DNA from: Synchiropus splendidus
Taxonomy: Eukaryota; Chordata; Actinopteri; Syngnathiformes; Callionymidae
Assembly (NCBI RefSeq): GCF_027744825.2
Contig: NC_071350.1
Location: 3,162,001 to 3,226,000 of the forward strand
Reading direction: 5' to 3'
DNA: 64,000 nt
The notes under the pieces were generated by a model. That model was not told where the DNA came from. It searched no databases and worked only from the letters and a program-made list of their open reading frames with translations. Positions 1 through 18,300 of the stretch are shown piece after piece. Position 1 is the first letter of the stretch. Each line of letters opens with the position of its first letter. The position numbers and the translations under genes are program-made.

Positions 1-3000
1 GTTCTAACACACTTCAAACACTTGTCGGTTTGATGCTCAAACCTAAATATTGAGTTCCAGTTGGACAAGCATGCGAGCGGACGGTGGTACTGGGCGCCCC
101 CCCCTTAAATTCAAATTCTGTAACTAAAAGGTGAATTGATAAAACATACAGGTTCAGCAGAACCAGAGGAATCTTTGGTGCCATGCCGATACAAAGCCTC
201 GAGGACTTTTCTACGGAGGTGGCTGAATGACTCAAAAAGATTCAAAACATTTACCCATTATCTTTGGGCTTCAAACATATTCTCAATTATCTGGAGCGCG
301 TGCAAAAGGCCTGTTAGTAAAATTAAGAGTACTGAAACTACCTGATTTGGTCATGTAGCATGAAAGAGAAATAGAAACCCCACCTGAAATGCTACCAAGA
401 TTGTTTTTGACAAACATCTGATGAAGAAGAACATAGAAAAGGAGGGTACATCTGCCATGCTGAGACAAATATACATTGAAACATTAAGCAGTAAGTAAAG
501 ACTGTAAAATAAAAAAAAGGAATCTCGTGTAAATGCAAACTGAACATTGCTGAGTTTGACTGATTGATGCTACTTCTCTGAGCCAAACCGCAACTAGGGA
601 ACTGCAAATGTCCTCTGATTGCCACGTTAGCCATTCGCCAATGTTTGTTTTTGCATGATTCTTTATCTCCACATTCAAGTTGTTACATTGCATTTTGTTT
701 GTTTTGTTACACTACATGTTGACTGATCATTCTGTGAATATAAGTTTTAATGATAGTGAAATGTTTCCACACACACACTGCTTTGCTATTCAGCTTTAGG
801 CAAGAAAATGCTTGAAACATGAAATGACAAGTGTATAACAAGTGTATATATCAAATACTTCAGTCGCTATCAAAAATGATTCTAAATGCTAAAGAAACAG
901 TGTAGACCTGGTCATGAGAAGAGTTGGATTCCAGTCATGATGGGGACAGTTACACTAAAGGTGTTACTACCATGATTTGTCTTGCCAGAAATAAAATATT
1001 GAAGAAAAAAAAGCCCTTTCAGTCCTGTCATTGGTGCCTTATTGCATTATTGCATTTAACAGGAGAACACAGCTATTAGAGATAAGAGTATGAATATTTT
1101 TCCAGTTTAAACATTAAAATGGCAGAAGTTGTTGTACAGCAGATGAGTGGTTAAAACGTGCTGGTACTTGTGTCAACGTTTAGATCACCCCAAACGGTTT
1201 CCTGTGTTGAAAGAAATGGCCCATTTGAACGTTTCTCAAGGACATAGTTCTGCGATATTGACTCGGTGGTGCATAGCAACATAACGCTGAGCGGCAGTTT
1301 GATAAAGAGCAGTTATAATCGGCCTCTGTGTCCGACTTGCAAGATCTAATGAAAATACCATTAAAGTGAGAGGAAGCGGGATAACCGGGATTTGTTGTGG
1401 AGAAGATTGTGACTTAATTGCCTTAGAAAAGTACTGTTGGTCGCTTGTACACGCCACGGACACGTCAGCTTCCTGGTGTGCATCAAACCAAATCAAGAAG
1501 CACTGCGAAATTTCGCCACAGCTACGGCCTGGTGGAAACATTTCTATTTCAGTGTCTGTTAAAATACTTTCTTGGGGACAATACCCTGCCCAATTCACTG
1601 GCCTGAGCAATCTCAGTTAGCCAATGAGAGCGCATGCAAGACAAAGAAGGGTGGAACCTGAAACTGTCAAGGCTAGCAAAGACGTGCAACAGTGTACCTA
1701 GCGAAAACACACGACGGAAACACACTCCGGGCTGAAGCCTTTGATCACAACACACCACTTTATTTTTCACAGTTCATGGATCTGCGTCCTCAAATGCGTT
1801 GTACTAACCCTTAGCAAGCTCTTTGCAGCACACATATCATCTACATTGAAAGCAGTTTGCTTAGAGCAGCATGCAGGCCATTGTTTCTACCATCATCACT
1901 GACTTATTAAAAAAACAGCCTCCAGTATCATCAGCCATCTCGACTCGCATATTTCGGCGGGGAGCATTCCTTCTGAAAAGCCGTTCAAAGCCCAAAGGCA
2001 GACACTGCGCTCTATTAGAAGCAGTGTGTAATATGAATGTGTTTTTGGGACATTATTTCCGGGACAGTCCTGTCAGTGAGACCAGTACAACACAGAGCAC
2101 AGATTCATGGTGAAACACTAAAACGAAGAATGTGCGCATCATGTGAGGGTCACACTCCAGCAGGTCACACAATGGCGCCTCGCTGCTCTTCGTCACTCTC
2201 AGTCTCTCTCTGCAGCACAAGCACACTCTATATAGAACCATCTCCCGTGCTTCAGGGCTTTTCAATGTAGTTATTCAGGCAGAACACAACTGTGTGCCTC
2301 CATCTGATAGAAGGTTAAGGACCTCTCCACTGCTCACAAAAAAGCCCACCACACAGAGGTGAGACCAGCCTCACCTCAGGGAAGAAATCTTTTTCTGTCC
2401 TCCACCTCCTTCTCTTTCACTCTTCCTTTTCTCCTGGCTTGGTGAAAAGACGGGTTCAAAGGATAATGGCTGTCTTATCACTATGTAAAAGGGGAATGGG
2501 AACTCCAGCGAAGTGCCTGGCCTTTTGTGACAATGAAGAAAAGAGCAAGTCTATTTCGCCGTGGTATATGCACTGGAACAGTCCATGACCACTTAAAACG
2601 AAGAGGCTGCCAGAGGGCAGTCGTGGGGGCAAAAGCCTGGACGGCTCTTTAACTAAAGCGGCAGGAAGTACTGAACCACATCGATTCAATCCTGGAAAGA
2701 AGGTGACCGAGTGTAGGTGATTGTAGGTTCTCTTAGGTTAGATTAAGGGAGGAAAATTGTGCCGGGTGAGTAGACAAGTCTGAGCCATGGTGGAATAATG
2801 GAGCGTTTAGCCTCAAAATATCACTTTTTTGATATCCTAAATGAGTTGATAAAGAATGTGATTAAATTGGTGGCAGCATTAAACAGCGCGAGGGTGGCCA
2901 TTGGGAAGCCTGCATCTCCGACCTGAGTCTGTTACAGGTGACTGAGCTCTCACCGTATCCACAGAGATCCTTGGAAAACCATAGAAAGTTAGATGCTGCG

Positions 3001-6000
3001 TATGTTTTCCTGCTTTACTGTGCAGTAACTTTCTTTATTTTTCACATTACTCCCACTCTATAAGATAATGCAACCGTATGAACCACCCACAGACTGAAAA
3101 GATTGATGCCTCACCCACTGTTTCCCACTATGTTCACCACCCTGTGTGCAACATACACATTAGTGATGGTGTGCACGTTTCATATTTGCAAGAGATCTTT
3201 TTTTTTATTTTTGTTTAGTTCACTTGTTTGGCAAAAAAGTGAAGACAAAATCCAAAGAAAAAGCATGATGAGTCACCATCTACCAATTCACGTGTGTTGG
3301 TTATTAAAAGAACACACCTCAAAACTAAATAAAACATATTAAGTGTTCTTTGCAAACATTGTCTGTTCTGTGAAACACCAGGGAAACTTTTACTAAACAG
3401 CAGTTCAGGCTCTCGAACGACTTCCACATTCAAATCCATATGTAGCCTCGAAAAGGTACATGATAACTCACAAGACGAGTAGCTGAGTGATGAATTATGC
3501 ATCAAAGGACAAGGGCATCAATAAAGGCTAATGTGTTCTGTTTTGGGACAGAAAAACAGTCGAGGAGCCAGGTGACGGCGGGAGATTTAAGAGCTCTGGA
3601 AATGAATTATGACAGCGATTTAGATAGGTGTCAAACACACATTTACATTCAGCTCACGGCGGACACTCAACAGAGGATATCTTTGACGATTTCAGGTGAA
3701 GGGGGCACTGATAAAGATTTGATCACACAAATGGAGTAAAGGTCGACTCCAACGACACACCTTGTACGTGTGGTATCTGAGTGTTTCATGTGATTACAGG
3801 TATGAATCATTTGCTGGTAAAAATGACATGAGCCTTCTTCAATAGTGGAATCGCCATGAGAAGAATCCACAGTGGCCATTCCAGCCGTGCCAGAGAATGT
3901 GCACTCCTGGTGTGCTATGTGTATGTGTACAACACATTTATTTTTTTTAAAGGAATGTAGAACAAAGTGAAAGTAAAGACGTCAAGTAATCAAAACAAAC
4001 GGTTTTCCTCCAGTGAGAGAAATTTCAAACTCAGCAAAGCTTGTCTCAGACACCAGCCTTGACCTATCCAGCCGCATTATTCTCTATTGAAATGAGTCAA
4101 AGGAGCTGGTTTGTTCACAAGACCTCGCTTGGTGTGTTTTCCAGGCAAATTCAGGAGCAGGAAGAGAGCGGTTAATCAGAAAACAATTCAATTTTCAAGT
4201 TCATTCTAAAGCAATCTTGAGGTTATTGATCACTGCCCTGTCAGATTTTTGCCTTTACACAAATACAGCCTGGTTGGAAGCAATAACCCGATCTTTAGCC
4301 ACTCGACTGCCCACCACATCCATTCCCTAAACCACATTCTGCGCTGAGTTTTTCCTGTGTGGGACGTAGTTACCTTCCCTCAGCGAGAGAGCCGGAGGGC
4401 ATCGTTGCTATTGTATTGCTCACGCTGAGGACAAACTGTGCCGGTCAACAACATTACTGAAGGAGGAAATAAGAACTTGGACTGCGGCCACCAACTTTGA
4501 ATTGTTAAAGCAATAGGAAAGGAGCTTAGATTCAGAAAACAATCAGGGAAATTCAACTATAGGAGCCCAGGAATGGCATAAAGTGAACGACCCATTCTCA
4601 TGTAAAACATGTCCTCACTCTTATCTTGATCATACACTTGCACCGCCACTTACTGACATGAACTTTTTGCTATTATCTAACCCTAAATAGCTTACGCTGG
4701 CAAACCCATGACATCATCCGACATCTGCTTTGATTTTCTTTTGAAGAAGCTCCAAATATCGCATATCGCATCAGAAATTAATCTTGGACAACCTCAGAAG
4801 ATGTGCAGAACACTGAAGACTGAATATTGATGGAAAAATAGGCATCAGAAAGTGTGAGTCAGTACTGACCAGCGTAGCTCTGACTACCAGCTCAGCCTGC
4901 CACTTTAGTTATTCATACCCTCCCATCAATTCAACCTACTATTACACCTTCACTTGACCACAAAACCAAGGTACACTTGAACTTCTTCACCCTTGCCCAG
5001 CACTAATTCCCTTTTCCAATTTTGACATTCTACACATATTTATTAAGCTAATTGAGGACTTTCACCTCTGTGTGGAAATGGATATCAAAAAATGAACCAC
5101 TTCACCAGCTCAACAGCAAAATTGTATATTCCAGACGGACGAGAGTTGAACTGAAGGGCCAATTTTTGAAGCCCCCTTGTTAGCAAGCATCAATTTTCTT
5201 TAAGAGTCTTTGAGCCAAGACTATGTCTCCTGGGGCAGTGATTTGAGCTGGACCGGCACCACTGCTTGGCTGTCATGCAATGATAAGAGCTTGAGAAAGA
5301 ACAATATCAGGTGGTTGGAGAGCGACATTAGTATTATTATTACTTTTAATGGGACAAAAAGGTGACAGCTTAAGGGCATGATAGCTGACAGGGTCTCCTT
5401 GGAGCACACCAAATATTCCACGACAGTGCTGGCAGTTACCAGTGAATGATAGTGACTCAACGACAATCGCTCTGTCTGAGAACGCTGACCTGCAATGTGC
5501 AGCATCCATGCTTAAGCGCTTTTACAAGTGCTGGTTAATGAGGAACAGGGGGACCATTATTTGGCTTCCTAGCAAGACAGGAAGCTACACCAGGGGGCGA
5601 TGTGGATGTTGGAGCACCCCGTTTGAGGGACCACATTTTGGTACCAAGGCAACAAAAAAGGTAAAAAAAAAAGTAATATTTTCAAAACCTTGATTCACCA
5701 AAGATTTTGCACATAAGGTCCAGGGGTCTGCGCAGGATTTTTTCCCTGGGCTGTTTCCTATGGGGGATGTCAAGGTCCTCCTTAAAATGCTACCTTTTAC
5801 CTATTAATGAGATACTTTATGAGACATGTAAACATGCATTCTCTAGAAGTTGGAGTTGAATCTAGAAAATGACTATCCAGAAAAAATATAAAAGATAAAA
5901 AGGACATCAATGTTTTTAAAACGCGTAACTGCACTTCTGCAAAATAAAAGAATAAATAAATCACACTGTTTGAACACCGTTTTATGTTTAAGAACTGACT

Positions 6001-6510
6001 GGTTTAATATTTGATAATTCACATTAAGGAAGAGTCACGGCACGTTGTTGCTGTCGGAACAACCTTTAATGCCACCCTCCGGGACCATATTCCAAAAAGT
6101 GAAAAACTGCGGAAAATTTGACACCGTGTTTTTCTAACTGCCAACAAAAGTTATATCACAAGTCTGATCATGAATTGTCTCTTAGAAAAGATTTATGGAT
6201 TTTCTTCTTCTCTTCCTATCTTATTAACTTTGCTCCACGCCTTACTTGAAATTGGAGGAGGACAATCATGCACTCCAATTTGAAATAGCACTCCTTAAGC
6301 TAATGTCACAGGCAATCATGTCAGTTTAGCCAGATTTGACTTTGTAATGACTAAAAGACTATTGCGACTAAAGCCTTCGCCCAGCTCTTGCCACACCAGC
6401 TCCTCGCCTTCAGTGCTTCTGTCTTTGTCACAAAACGTTCATGATGGTTTATTGGGTCAGTGGGGATGGTGCAGTCGCGCCATAATGAAGGAGCGTTGAG
6501 CTGTTGCTTT
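1..6510. other. Non-coding stretch, no gene recognised
   Basis: No open frame here looks like a known protein, and the open frames on both strands are short and of AT-biased composition. Small items only: a C8 run near 100-107, ACACACAC near 771-778, TTATTATTATTAC near 5,331-5,343, and a doubled ATATCGC at about 4,757-4,770. The sequence reads as unique intergenic or intronic DNA. Conserved regulatory blocks cannot be judged without alignment. Confidence 0.5.
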
Positions 6511-6514
6511 AATC

Positions 6515-6680
6515 CAGTTCTTCTCAATTATTTTCCGTTGCGCCCCCCCCAGGAAGAAGCAAACGTTTCGTGCCCCCCCCAACTCTGCATCACCTCTGTA
6601 AATAGTGTTATTTGTGTATAAAATAATACAGTACACCTCTGCATAACACTGTATCCTTGTTAACATTAAAGAAAAGAAAA
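6515..6680 (-). repeat. Fish interspersed repeat fragment with twin C8 tracts
   Basis: The segment runs TTCTCAATTATTTTCCGTTG, then C8, AGGAAGAAG, then a second C8 and AACTCTGCATC, ending in an AT-rich tail with a duplicated CACTGTATCC-like stretch. This C-run, AGGAAGAAG, C-run layout resembles an interspersed repeat I recall from several teleost genomes. I cannot name the family or see inverted ends, so both the class and the strand are uncertain. It carries no credible coding frame. Confidence 0.35.
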
Positions 6681-6689
6681 ACAAAGTAA

Positions 6690-8345
6690 TATTAGCTCGA
6701 CTTAACTTTATTAACATTGTTTTTGTCTGGAACGGAAAAGACTTAAAGTGCGTCAATTTGCCAGAAATAAAAAAATAAAATCATGAGTGGACGTGCAATT
6801 ACACTTGATTCTAGTAAGGCAAAAAAGTATGTTCCCTGAGGCCACGCCCCCAGGGCGGACTGCTCACACAGTGAGCCAAGAACCTTCTCCACCAGGCCTT
6901 TTAAGTTCACTTTGGACATTTGGAGATCAAGATTATGCAGCTGAGGATTTATAAATCGTTTTGCTATTAAAAGTTAGCCTTTCAGTGCAACTGCATGGAT
7001 TATACATATTTCCTGCTTCACCACATGCACCGAAGGCGTTTTAATGCAGACATGACTGCATACTTCCATTTAGGTGTGTTTCATGTCGTTCTGTTCTATC
7101 AGGAAAAAGGTGTCATCTCCTTCGAAGCTCAAGAAGCACAGAACAAAACCTCATTATTGTCTCACGTTGAACTCTGATTTTGCCTAAAATTCAGAGTGAT
7201 GTTAATCAGGTTTTGAACAAATCTGCTGTGAAACATGACTAGTCTTCGGATAATTGCGCAATCCTTCACACAGCGGGACAAATGCCATTTCACACTACCT
7301 CGATGAGCGTGCAGCAGTTTACAGTGCCACACTATATAGGCAGTGATCTTTGACAGTTACACAGCGTTTGCCATTCATTTTTAATGGTTAATTAGCAAAA
7401 TGTGGCAACGGCAGAATTTTCAGACTGAAATTCCTCTCTGTGTAATTATTAATGATATACACTACAGGCTTAATGTCAACACTTATCCCAGTGACTTTCC
7501 TTCATGTTGACATTAACAGAATGGGCTTGAGAGAAACACTTGAGGAGGACAATTCCTCAAATCTGTCACCATTACATATTTATGAGGTCCCCTGCTCAGC
7601 ATCCAAGAGGTCCCTATGGTGATACACAAACTGGTGTATATTGGAGCAGCCAACTTTGTGTGTCGGAGAAAGCCTCGGAGCATTGTTGAAATGGCTAGTC
7701 GGCAGCGCACTACAGCGCCGTGTGTAGCTCGTGGATCGGCAAATACACAATTAAAACGGCAGTCATGCTAAGGTCGTTCCAATCAATGTGCTGCTACAAA
7801 GAAATGTAATGAAAGGATGATGGAGTGATGCCTTCAGGAGGTTGTATTGTTAGGGAAGACCACAACATTCTTGTGGCAAGTCAATGTTTTATTAGCACAT
7901 TCAGAGGACAGCTGAAAAAAACAGGAGACCGAGAGAGAGGGAAATTATTTGATCACACAAAGTATCTTTCGGGCGCCTTAAGTCTCACACTGCACCATAG
8001 CAGAGAAGCACCAGGGAGCCCAGCTATTCTCGCATTATTGCCTATGTCAGTGAGCAGACTTTGAATTTAGCAAAGGAAAAATATGCTTTGAAGCGGGCAC
8101 ACTTGTGTGCAATTCATGAGATGAATAATCTGCTTTTCCCAATTAATGAAAAACAGTCGATTTGATTTTCAGACGCTCCGTCGCAACACACAACAAGCTG
8201 CTGATGTAGCAGCTGTAACATTGATGGATGATATTATTCTCAAGAATTATGAGCTCATTATTGCCCAAAAGATCACGCAGACGCAACCAGACTGAGTGAC
8301 AATGTCGCAAATTTGTAGCAAAAATATGCATCCAGATACACTGTT
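6690..8345. other. Non-coding stretch, no gene recognised
   Basis: Open frames are short and have no recognisable motifs. The sequence is AT-rich and looks unique. Nothing resembling a tRNA, an snRNA or a known microRNA was seen on reading. Confidence 0.5.
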
Positions 8346-8348
8346 AAG

Positions 8349-8568
8349 TGTGAAGGAGGTGACTGCTTCCTGGGAACCACCATCACTGAGGACCTCAAAT
8401 GGGAGCCAACCACCAGGTCCCTCATCAGGAAGGCCCAGCAGAGAATGTTCTTCCTCAGGCAGCTACGAAAACTACGACTGCCGACGAAGTTGCTGGTGGA
8501 GTTCTACACAGCCATCATCCAGTCCATCCTCACCTCTTCTATCACTGTCTGGTACAACAGCGCCACCT
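8349..8568 (+). pseudogene. LINE reverse-transcriptase C-terminal fragment (5' truncated)
   Basis: Reading in the frame of 8,445 gives about 73 codons without a stop. They contain FLGTTITEDLKW, then RKAQQRMFFLRQLRK, then ILTSSITVWY. This is the distal reverse-transcriptase/thumb region shared by CR1/L2/Rex1-type non-LTR retrotransposons of fish (family knowledge; the clade is not resolved here). The catalytic YADD block would lie upstream and is absent, as is the start of the ORF, so the copy is 5'-truncated, as is usual for LINEs. At the 3' side the frame runs straight into a TATTT repeat, so the end of the ORF is also missing. It is surrounded by unrelated AT-rich sequence. It cannot be functional. 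The reading frame is intact over the retained part, which suggests a fairly young insertion. Confidence 0.85.
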
Positions 8569-8595
8569 ATTTTATTTTATTTTATTTTATTTTTG
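8569..8595. repeat. (TATTT)n short tandem repeat
   Basis: About five units of TATTT directly follow the LINE fragment. It may mark the insertion junction or derive from the simple-repeat tail of the element. Confidence 0.85.
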
Positions 8596-8599
8596 TCAG

Positions 8600-9710
8600 C
8601 ACTTTATTCCAAAGCACTTTCCTAGTTGGTGGGGTCCCCATTGACCATGACAATGAATTTGTCTTCCAGCTGTGTGGTGGGCTGGCATATTGACACCATG
8701 GCAAAATACTATGTTACAGTGTCAAAAACCTCACTACATTGTTTTCTATCGCTTCATTTATTTTTATGACATGCAAAAGAATCTGATGTTCTAACCACTA
8801 CAGAAGCAATTCTTCATGTATTTCACAACACAAAGCAAACTATTTAACTGACATCTAACAGTGTCACCAGTTATTATACATAACATAGTTCAGACTTTAT
8901 TGATGGAAAAATGGTGCAGAAAATGCTCTAAGACAATAGTATCTAGAATGTAGTATCTAGAATCTAATATGATTGCATAATAATATAATAACGGGAATTA
9001 TATCCTGTTATTATAAAAGCAAGTGCGAAAAGTGAAAGTGAACCTGGAGAAAATGGGTAAAATGGGATCTAAAACATGTAAAGGTGATTAGCCTAAGCAT
9101 TGATAAGCTATAAAAACACCAAGCCAGAAGTAACCTAAAGAAATGTTCACGAAAAGTGAGCCAGCAGTTTCAGTTAATAATCCAATGTGAACACATGGGC
9201 TGGACCTTAAAACATTGAAATTTAGGTTTGACACTGACATGAGCTGTTCGTTTGATGTCTGACATATTTACATGGAAACCAACAACAAGCTGTTTAAAAA
9301 CATAGAAAGAAATGTGGGTCCCGGCTCCCAAGACTATGCACAAAGTCACAGTACTTGAGAAGGTAGGTCGTCCATCAATCTCTCTGTAGTCTTTTGCCAA
9401 GCTGCAGGGAAGTACCCATTATAGAGTCATTTTATTAATAGGCCCCCTTTCCTCTTCGCCACACTCTCACAGAGTGCCTCCTCATTCTGTCAGAATGGAG
9501 TATGCCTGCGAGCCACCTCCATGAAACCAAAGCACCAGGCCCTCCCTCGCTCTCCCTGCTGAAAGCTCCGGTTGGGAAATATTGTGCTTTCAAGCCAAAA
9601 TAGTATTTGGAGAGGTGAGCAATCCCTAAGCCCTGGAGCAAACAGTTTAACATTAAGGACTTATTTAAAATGATGTCCTTCTTCCTGGAAAGCAAATCAG
9701 ATTTCTTCAT
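8600..9710. other. Non-coding stretch, no gene recognised
   Basis: AT-rich unique sequence. It contains a near-perfect 14-bp doublet (TAGTATCTAGAATG then the same unit ending in C) at 8,937-8,964. No protein-like frame was seen. Confidence 0.5.
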
Positions 9711-9719
9711 TCTTCTCCA

Positions 9720-9750
9720 AACACACACACACACTTGCACGCACACACAG
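9720..9750. repeat. Short interrupted (AC)n microsatellite
   Basis: Seven pure AC units at about 9,721-9,734 are followed by an interrupted ACGCACACACA stretch. The frames around it only reflect the repeat (HTHTHT on one strand, VCVCV on the other). Confidence 0.8.

Positions 9751-15860
<6,110 letters not shown>

Positions 15861-15933
<73 letters not shown>
15861..15933. repeat. (AT)n microsatellite, about 73 bp, uninterrupted
   Basis: A perfect run of about 36 AT units. As at 14,410, the open frames through it are repeat artefacts. The absence of interruptions suggests that it is still length-variable. Confidence 0.97.
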
Positions 15934-15938
<5 letters not shown>

Positions 15939-16001
15939 GTTTCTGGTCTGACGCACCACTTAGCCGTGAGCAAAAAGCATTGTTGCGTTAGGAAATGCTG
16001 C

Positions 16002-16019
16002 AGTAGTAGTAGTAGTAGT
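16002..16019. repeat. (AGT)6 microsatellite
   Basis: Six perfect AGT units, 70 bp after the long (AT)n array. Confidence 0.9.
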
Positions 16020-17680
16020 CGCATACTGACAATTGAATTTAAGTGAAGCAAATAATTTGGTGAATTGACCATCTATCTATGAAGCCTACTGTAAATTTGT
16101 GGAGTGATAAAAGACACCTTTTAACTTTATATATTTATCAATAATATTTCGATGTAGCCTTTAAGTTGGCTCCAATGAAGCCAGTTTAAAGTACAGTCAT
16201 CTTCAGTGCACTCCTCCCCAGGAACCAGTGACACCCGTACCACCATCATGCGTCTATCTTGGTGTTAATCCAGAGGCGAACCATTGTGATTTCTCTGTTG
16301 TAGGTTTAAATGTGGGTGAAGGTGCCGAGGTTCCACTTGAAAGGAGCCTTTCTTCACACTCAGACAGCTGGTGAACTTTCCTCCACACAAGACTGGAGGA
16401 GTTGGGGAATTCGCCAGCAGCAGGTAGCAGATCAAAGCTGCTGCTGACAGACCTCGCGAAAACAAACCTCTATTCTTCTCATCAATAATTGTGGAAATAT
16501 TTCCACAGTGGTCACAGATATGACTTTATGAGTTGTCAGTGAGCCAGGTGAGAGGCTCTGCAGTCGTCCGGCTTGGGTCAGAACTTATATAGCGGCGGTG
16601 ATGACAGGATAGGAGGCACTCTGTGGTTACACAGCGGAATTCAAATGTCAATCCCTCTGCCCAGCGCCATCTCTTCTCTCTCTCTCCCTCGTTTGTCATC
16701 TCCCCCCGCGCTCCCCTCCCTTCTATCCCTGTGTTTGTCAGGGTTGGTGATTAGCTGTCACCCTCTGCAGCAGCAGATAACACCCCACACAGCCTGTTTC
16801 CCCTCTGGGAGCGCACACGCACGTAAAGCACACAAATAAACACACAAGCGTGTGCACACGCATGTAAACTAAAGACACTTAAATAGTCGCAACAGCAGTC
16901 AAAGGAGTTCATGCATTTACAAAGACACATCCGTTTAGTCTGTCATGACCACGTATCACTTAGATCTCCTTTAACTTTGATTTTAGAATACAGTCCTTGT
17001 CGTCTGGTTTCTCAAACTGCACAGATTTTCAGATGTTGGTCTGCACTTATCTGTCAAGGCACATGCTCACTTGAATTTTAAAGAATCATCAAAAGGGACC
17101 ACAAAAACCAAGGCGTACAAAAGGTGCCTAAAAGTGCTGAGTCCACAGACCATCATGCATGTGAGATTTACAAACCAGGAAAACTTTGGGTGGCTCAGGG
17201 TATTTGCTTTATTTCGGAATCAAATGCGCACAGCCAGACATCAATTCTCCGATAATCATCCGGCTAACTTCAGGCATTTTCCGTCCCTTCTATCCATCAG
17301 TGGGACAGGCTGTGCAGGAATGTCATGAGGACTTTTGTTTTTCTGGAGTCTTAATGAAGATTTGTGGAGGTGCCTGCTGAAGCTCCTTTCAAAGACACAA
17401 TCAGAACCATGGAAAACATCTTAAATCAGAGCGTGTGTGCATCAGGATATGAACGTATACGTGCCGTGCATCAACAAAGTGTGGATCAACACTTTTCGAT
17501 GTCTTGTTAAACAAATCCGCACGGGTGCTAAATGAACCCTGGAACACCAGCGCTGAGTGTTCCTCACAACTTTTGAACAAATCTTAATCCCTTTAGGTCT
17601 GGCAGTTGCAACCCGCACTGGTATACCTATTTTAAACGCATGCAGAATTACAACCACATATGGAGCAGCAAATAGTAAGC
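16020..17680. other. Non-coding stretch, no gene recognised
   Basis: Contains a pyrimidine-rich patch (TCTCTTCTCTCTCTCTCCC) at about 16,671-16,690 and CA-rich sequence near 16,810-16,860. No coding frame was recognised. Confidence 0.45.
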
Positions 17681-17682
17681 CT

Positions 17683-18300
17683 GTGTCCCATTTCTCACCC
17701 TAACACTAGCACTTGGTTTTGAGTTCCCACCACTATGAAGTGCCCTCCGACAACAAAGTGAAGTGAAGTGAATCACGTCTCCAAGAACGTGTCATTGGCT
17801 GTGTGTGTGGCCATGCATTTGTTTCCTGCATAGCGAGTGTTGGAGATGTTTTGGAAGTGCCACTCCAACGTTTTAGCAACCTCTTGCATCGGCGCTGATC
17901 ATCTCACTTGGTTTGGTGAACCAACGGAGAAGAAATGGGCGGAGCCACAGCTGGCTTTGCTGCTATGTTGCGGTGGTAGATCTATTTGAGGTATGACAAT
18001 GTTAACGTTAGCCTGGATGCTAGCCCACTGTTTGTTGAGAAGAAATAAAAACATACTGCTCTACAAACATGTTGTTTTGTTCATGTTGTCGGACACGGTA
18101 GACCATTGGGTCGCTAAGATGAGATATGAGAGCACTCTTCTGTTTGAAGTAAACAAACAGAAGAGTAGTCTTACTGTGCCTGTTGTCCTATCCAACATTG
18201 TTTTTAAATAAAGTACTATGGTATTCTGGAAATCTAGCTACACTTCATATTCCCAAGTGGTGAACGGCGAGTGCCCTCGGTCTTAGGAGTATTGGGACAC
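17683..18300. mobile_element. Candidate non-autonomous DNA transposon with GTGTCCCA termini
   Basis: The left end begins GTGTCCCATTTCTCACC. The right end, read on the opposite strand, begins GTGTCCCAATACTCC. The first eight bases match exactly, and both ends then show related blocks: GAGTTCCCACCACTATGAAGTG on the left (quoted in part) against CACTTGGGAATATGAAGTG on the right. TGTCCCAAT-type termini are common among short hAT-like or related elements in fish (recalled, not searched). Flanks of eight bases give no clean target-site duplication. The interior has no transposase; a 72-codon frame at 17,993-18,211 has no recognised domain. It includes an (AAGTG)n-like stretch near 17,756 and a perfect 13-bp hairpin at 18,134-18,166. 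It is probably a deletion derivative moved in trans. Confidence 0.5.
18134..18166. repeat. Perfect 13-bp hairpin (7-nt loop) inside the candidate transposon
   Basis: The left arm ACTCTTCTGTTTG (18,134-18,146) is exactly complementary to CAAACAGAAGAGT (18,154-18,166). This internal inverted repeat may be a sub-terminal transposase-binding repeat or a chance structure within the element. Confidence 0.85.
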
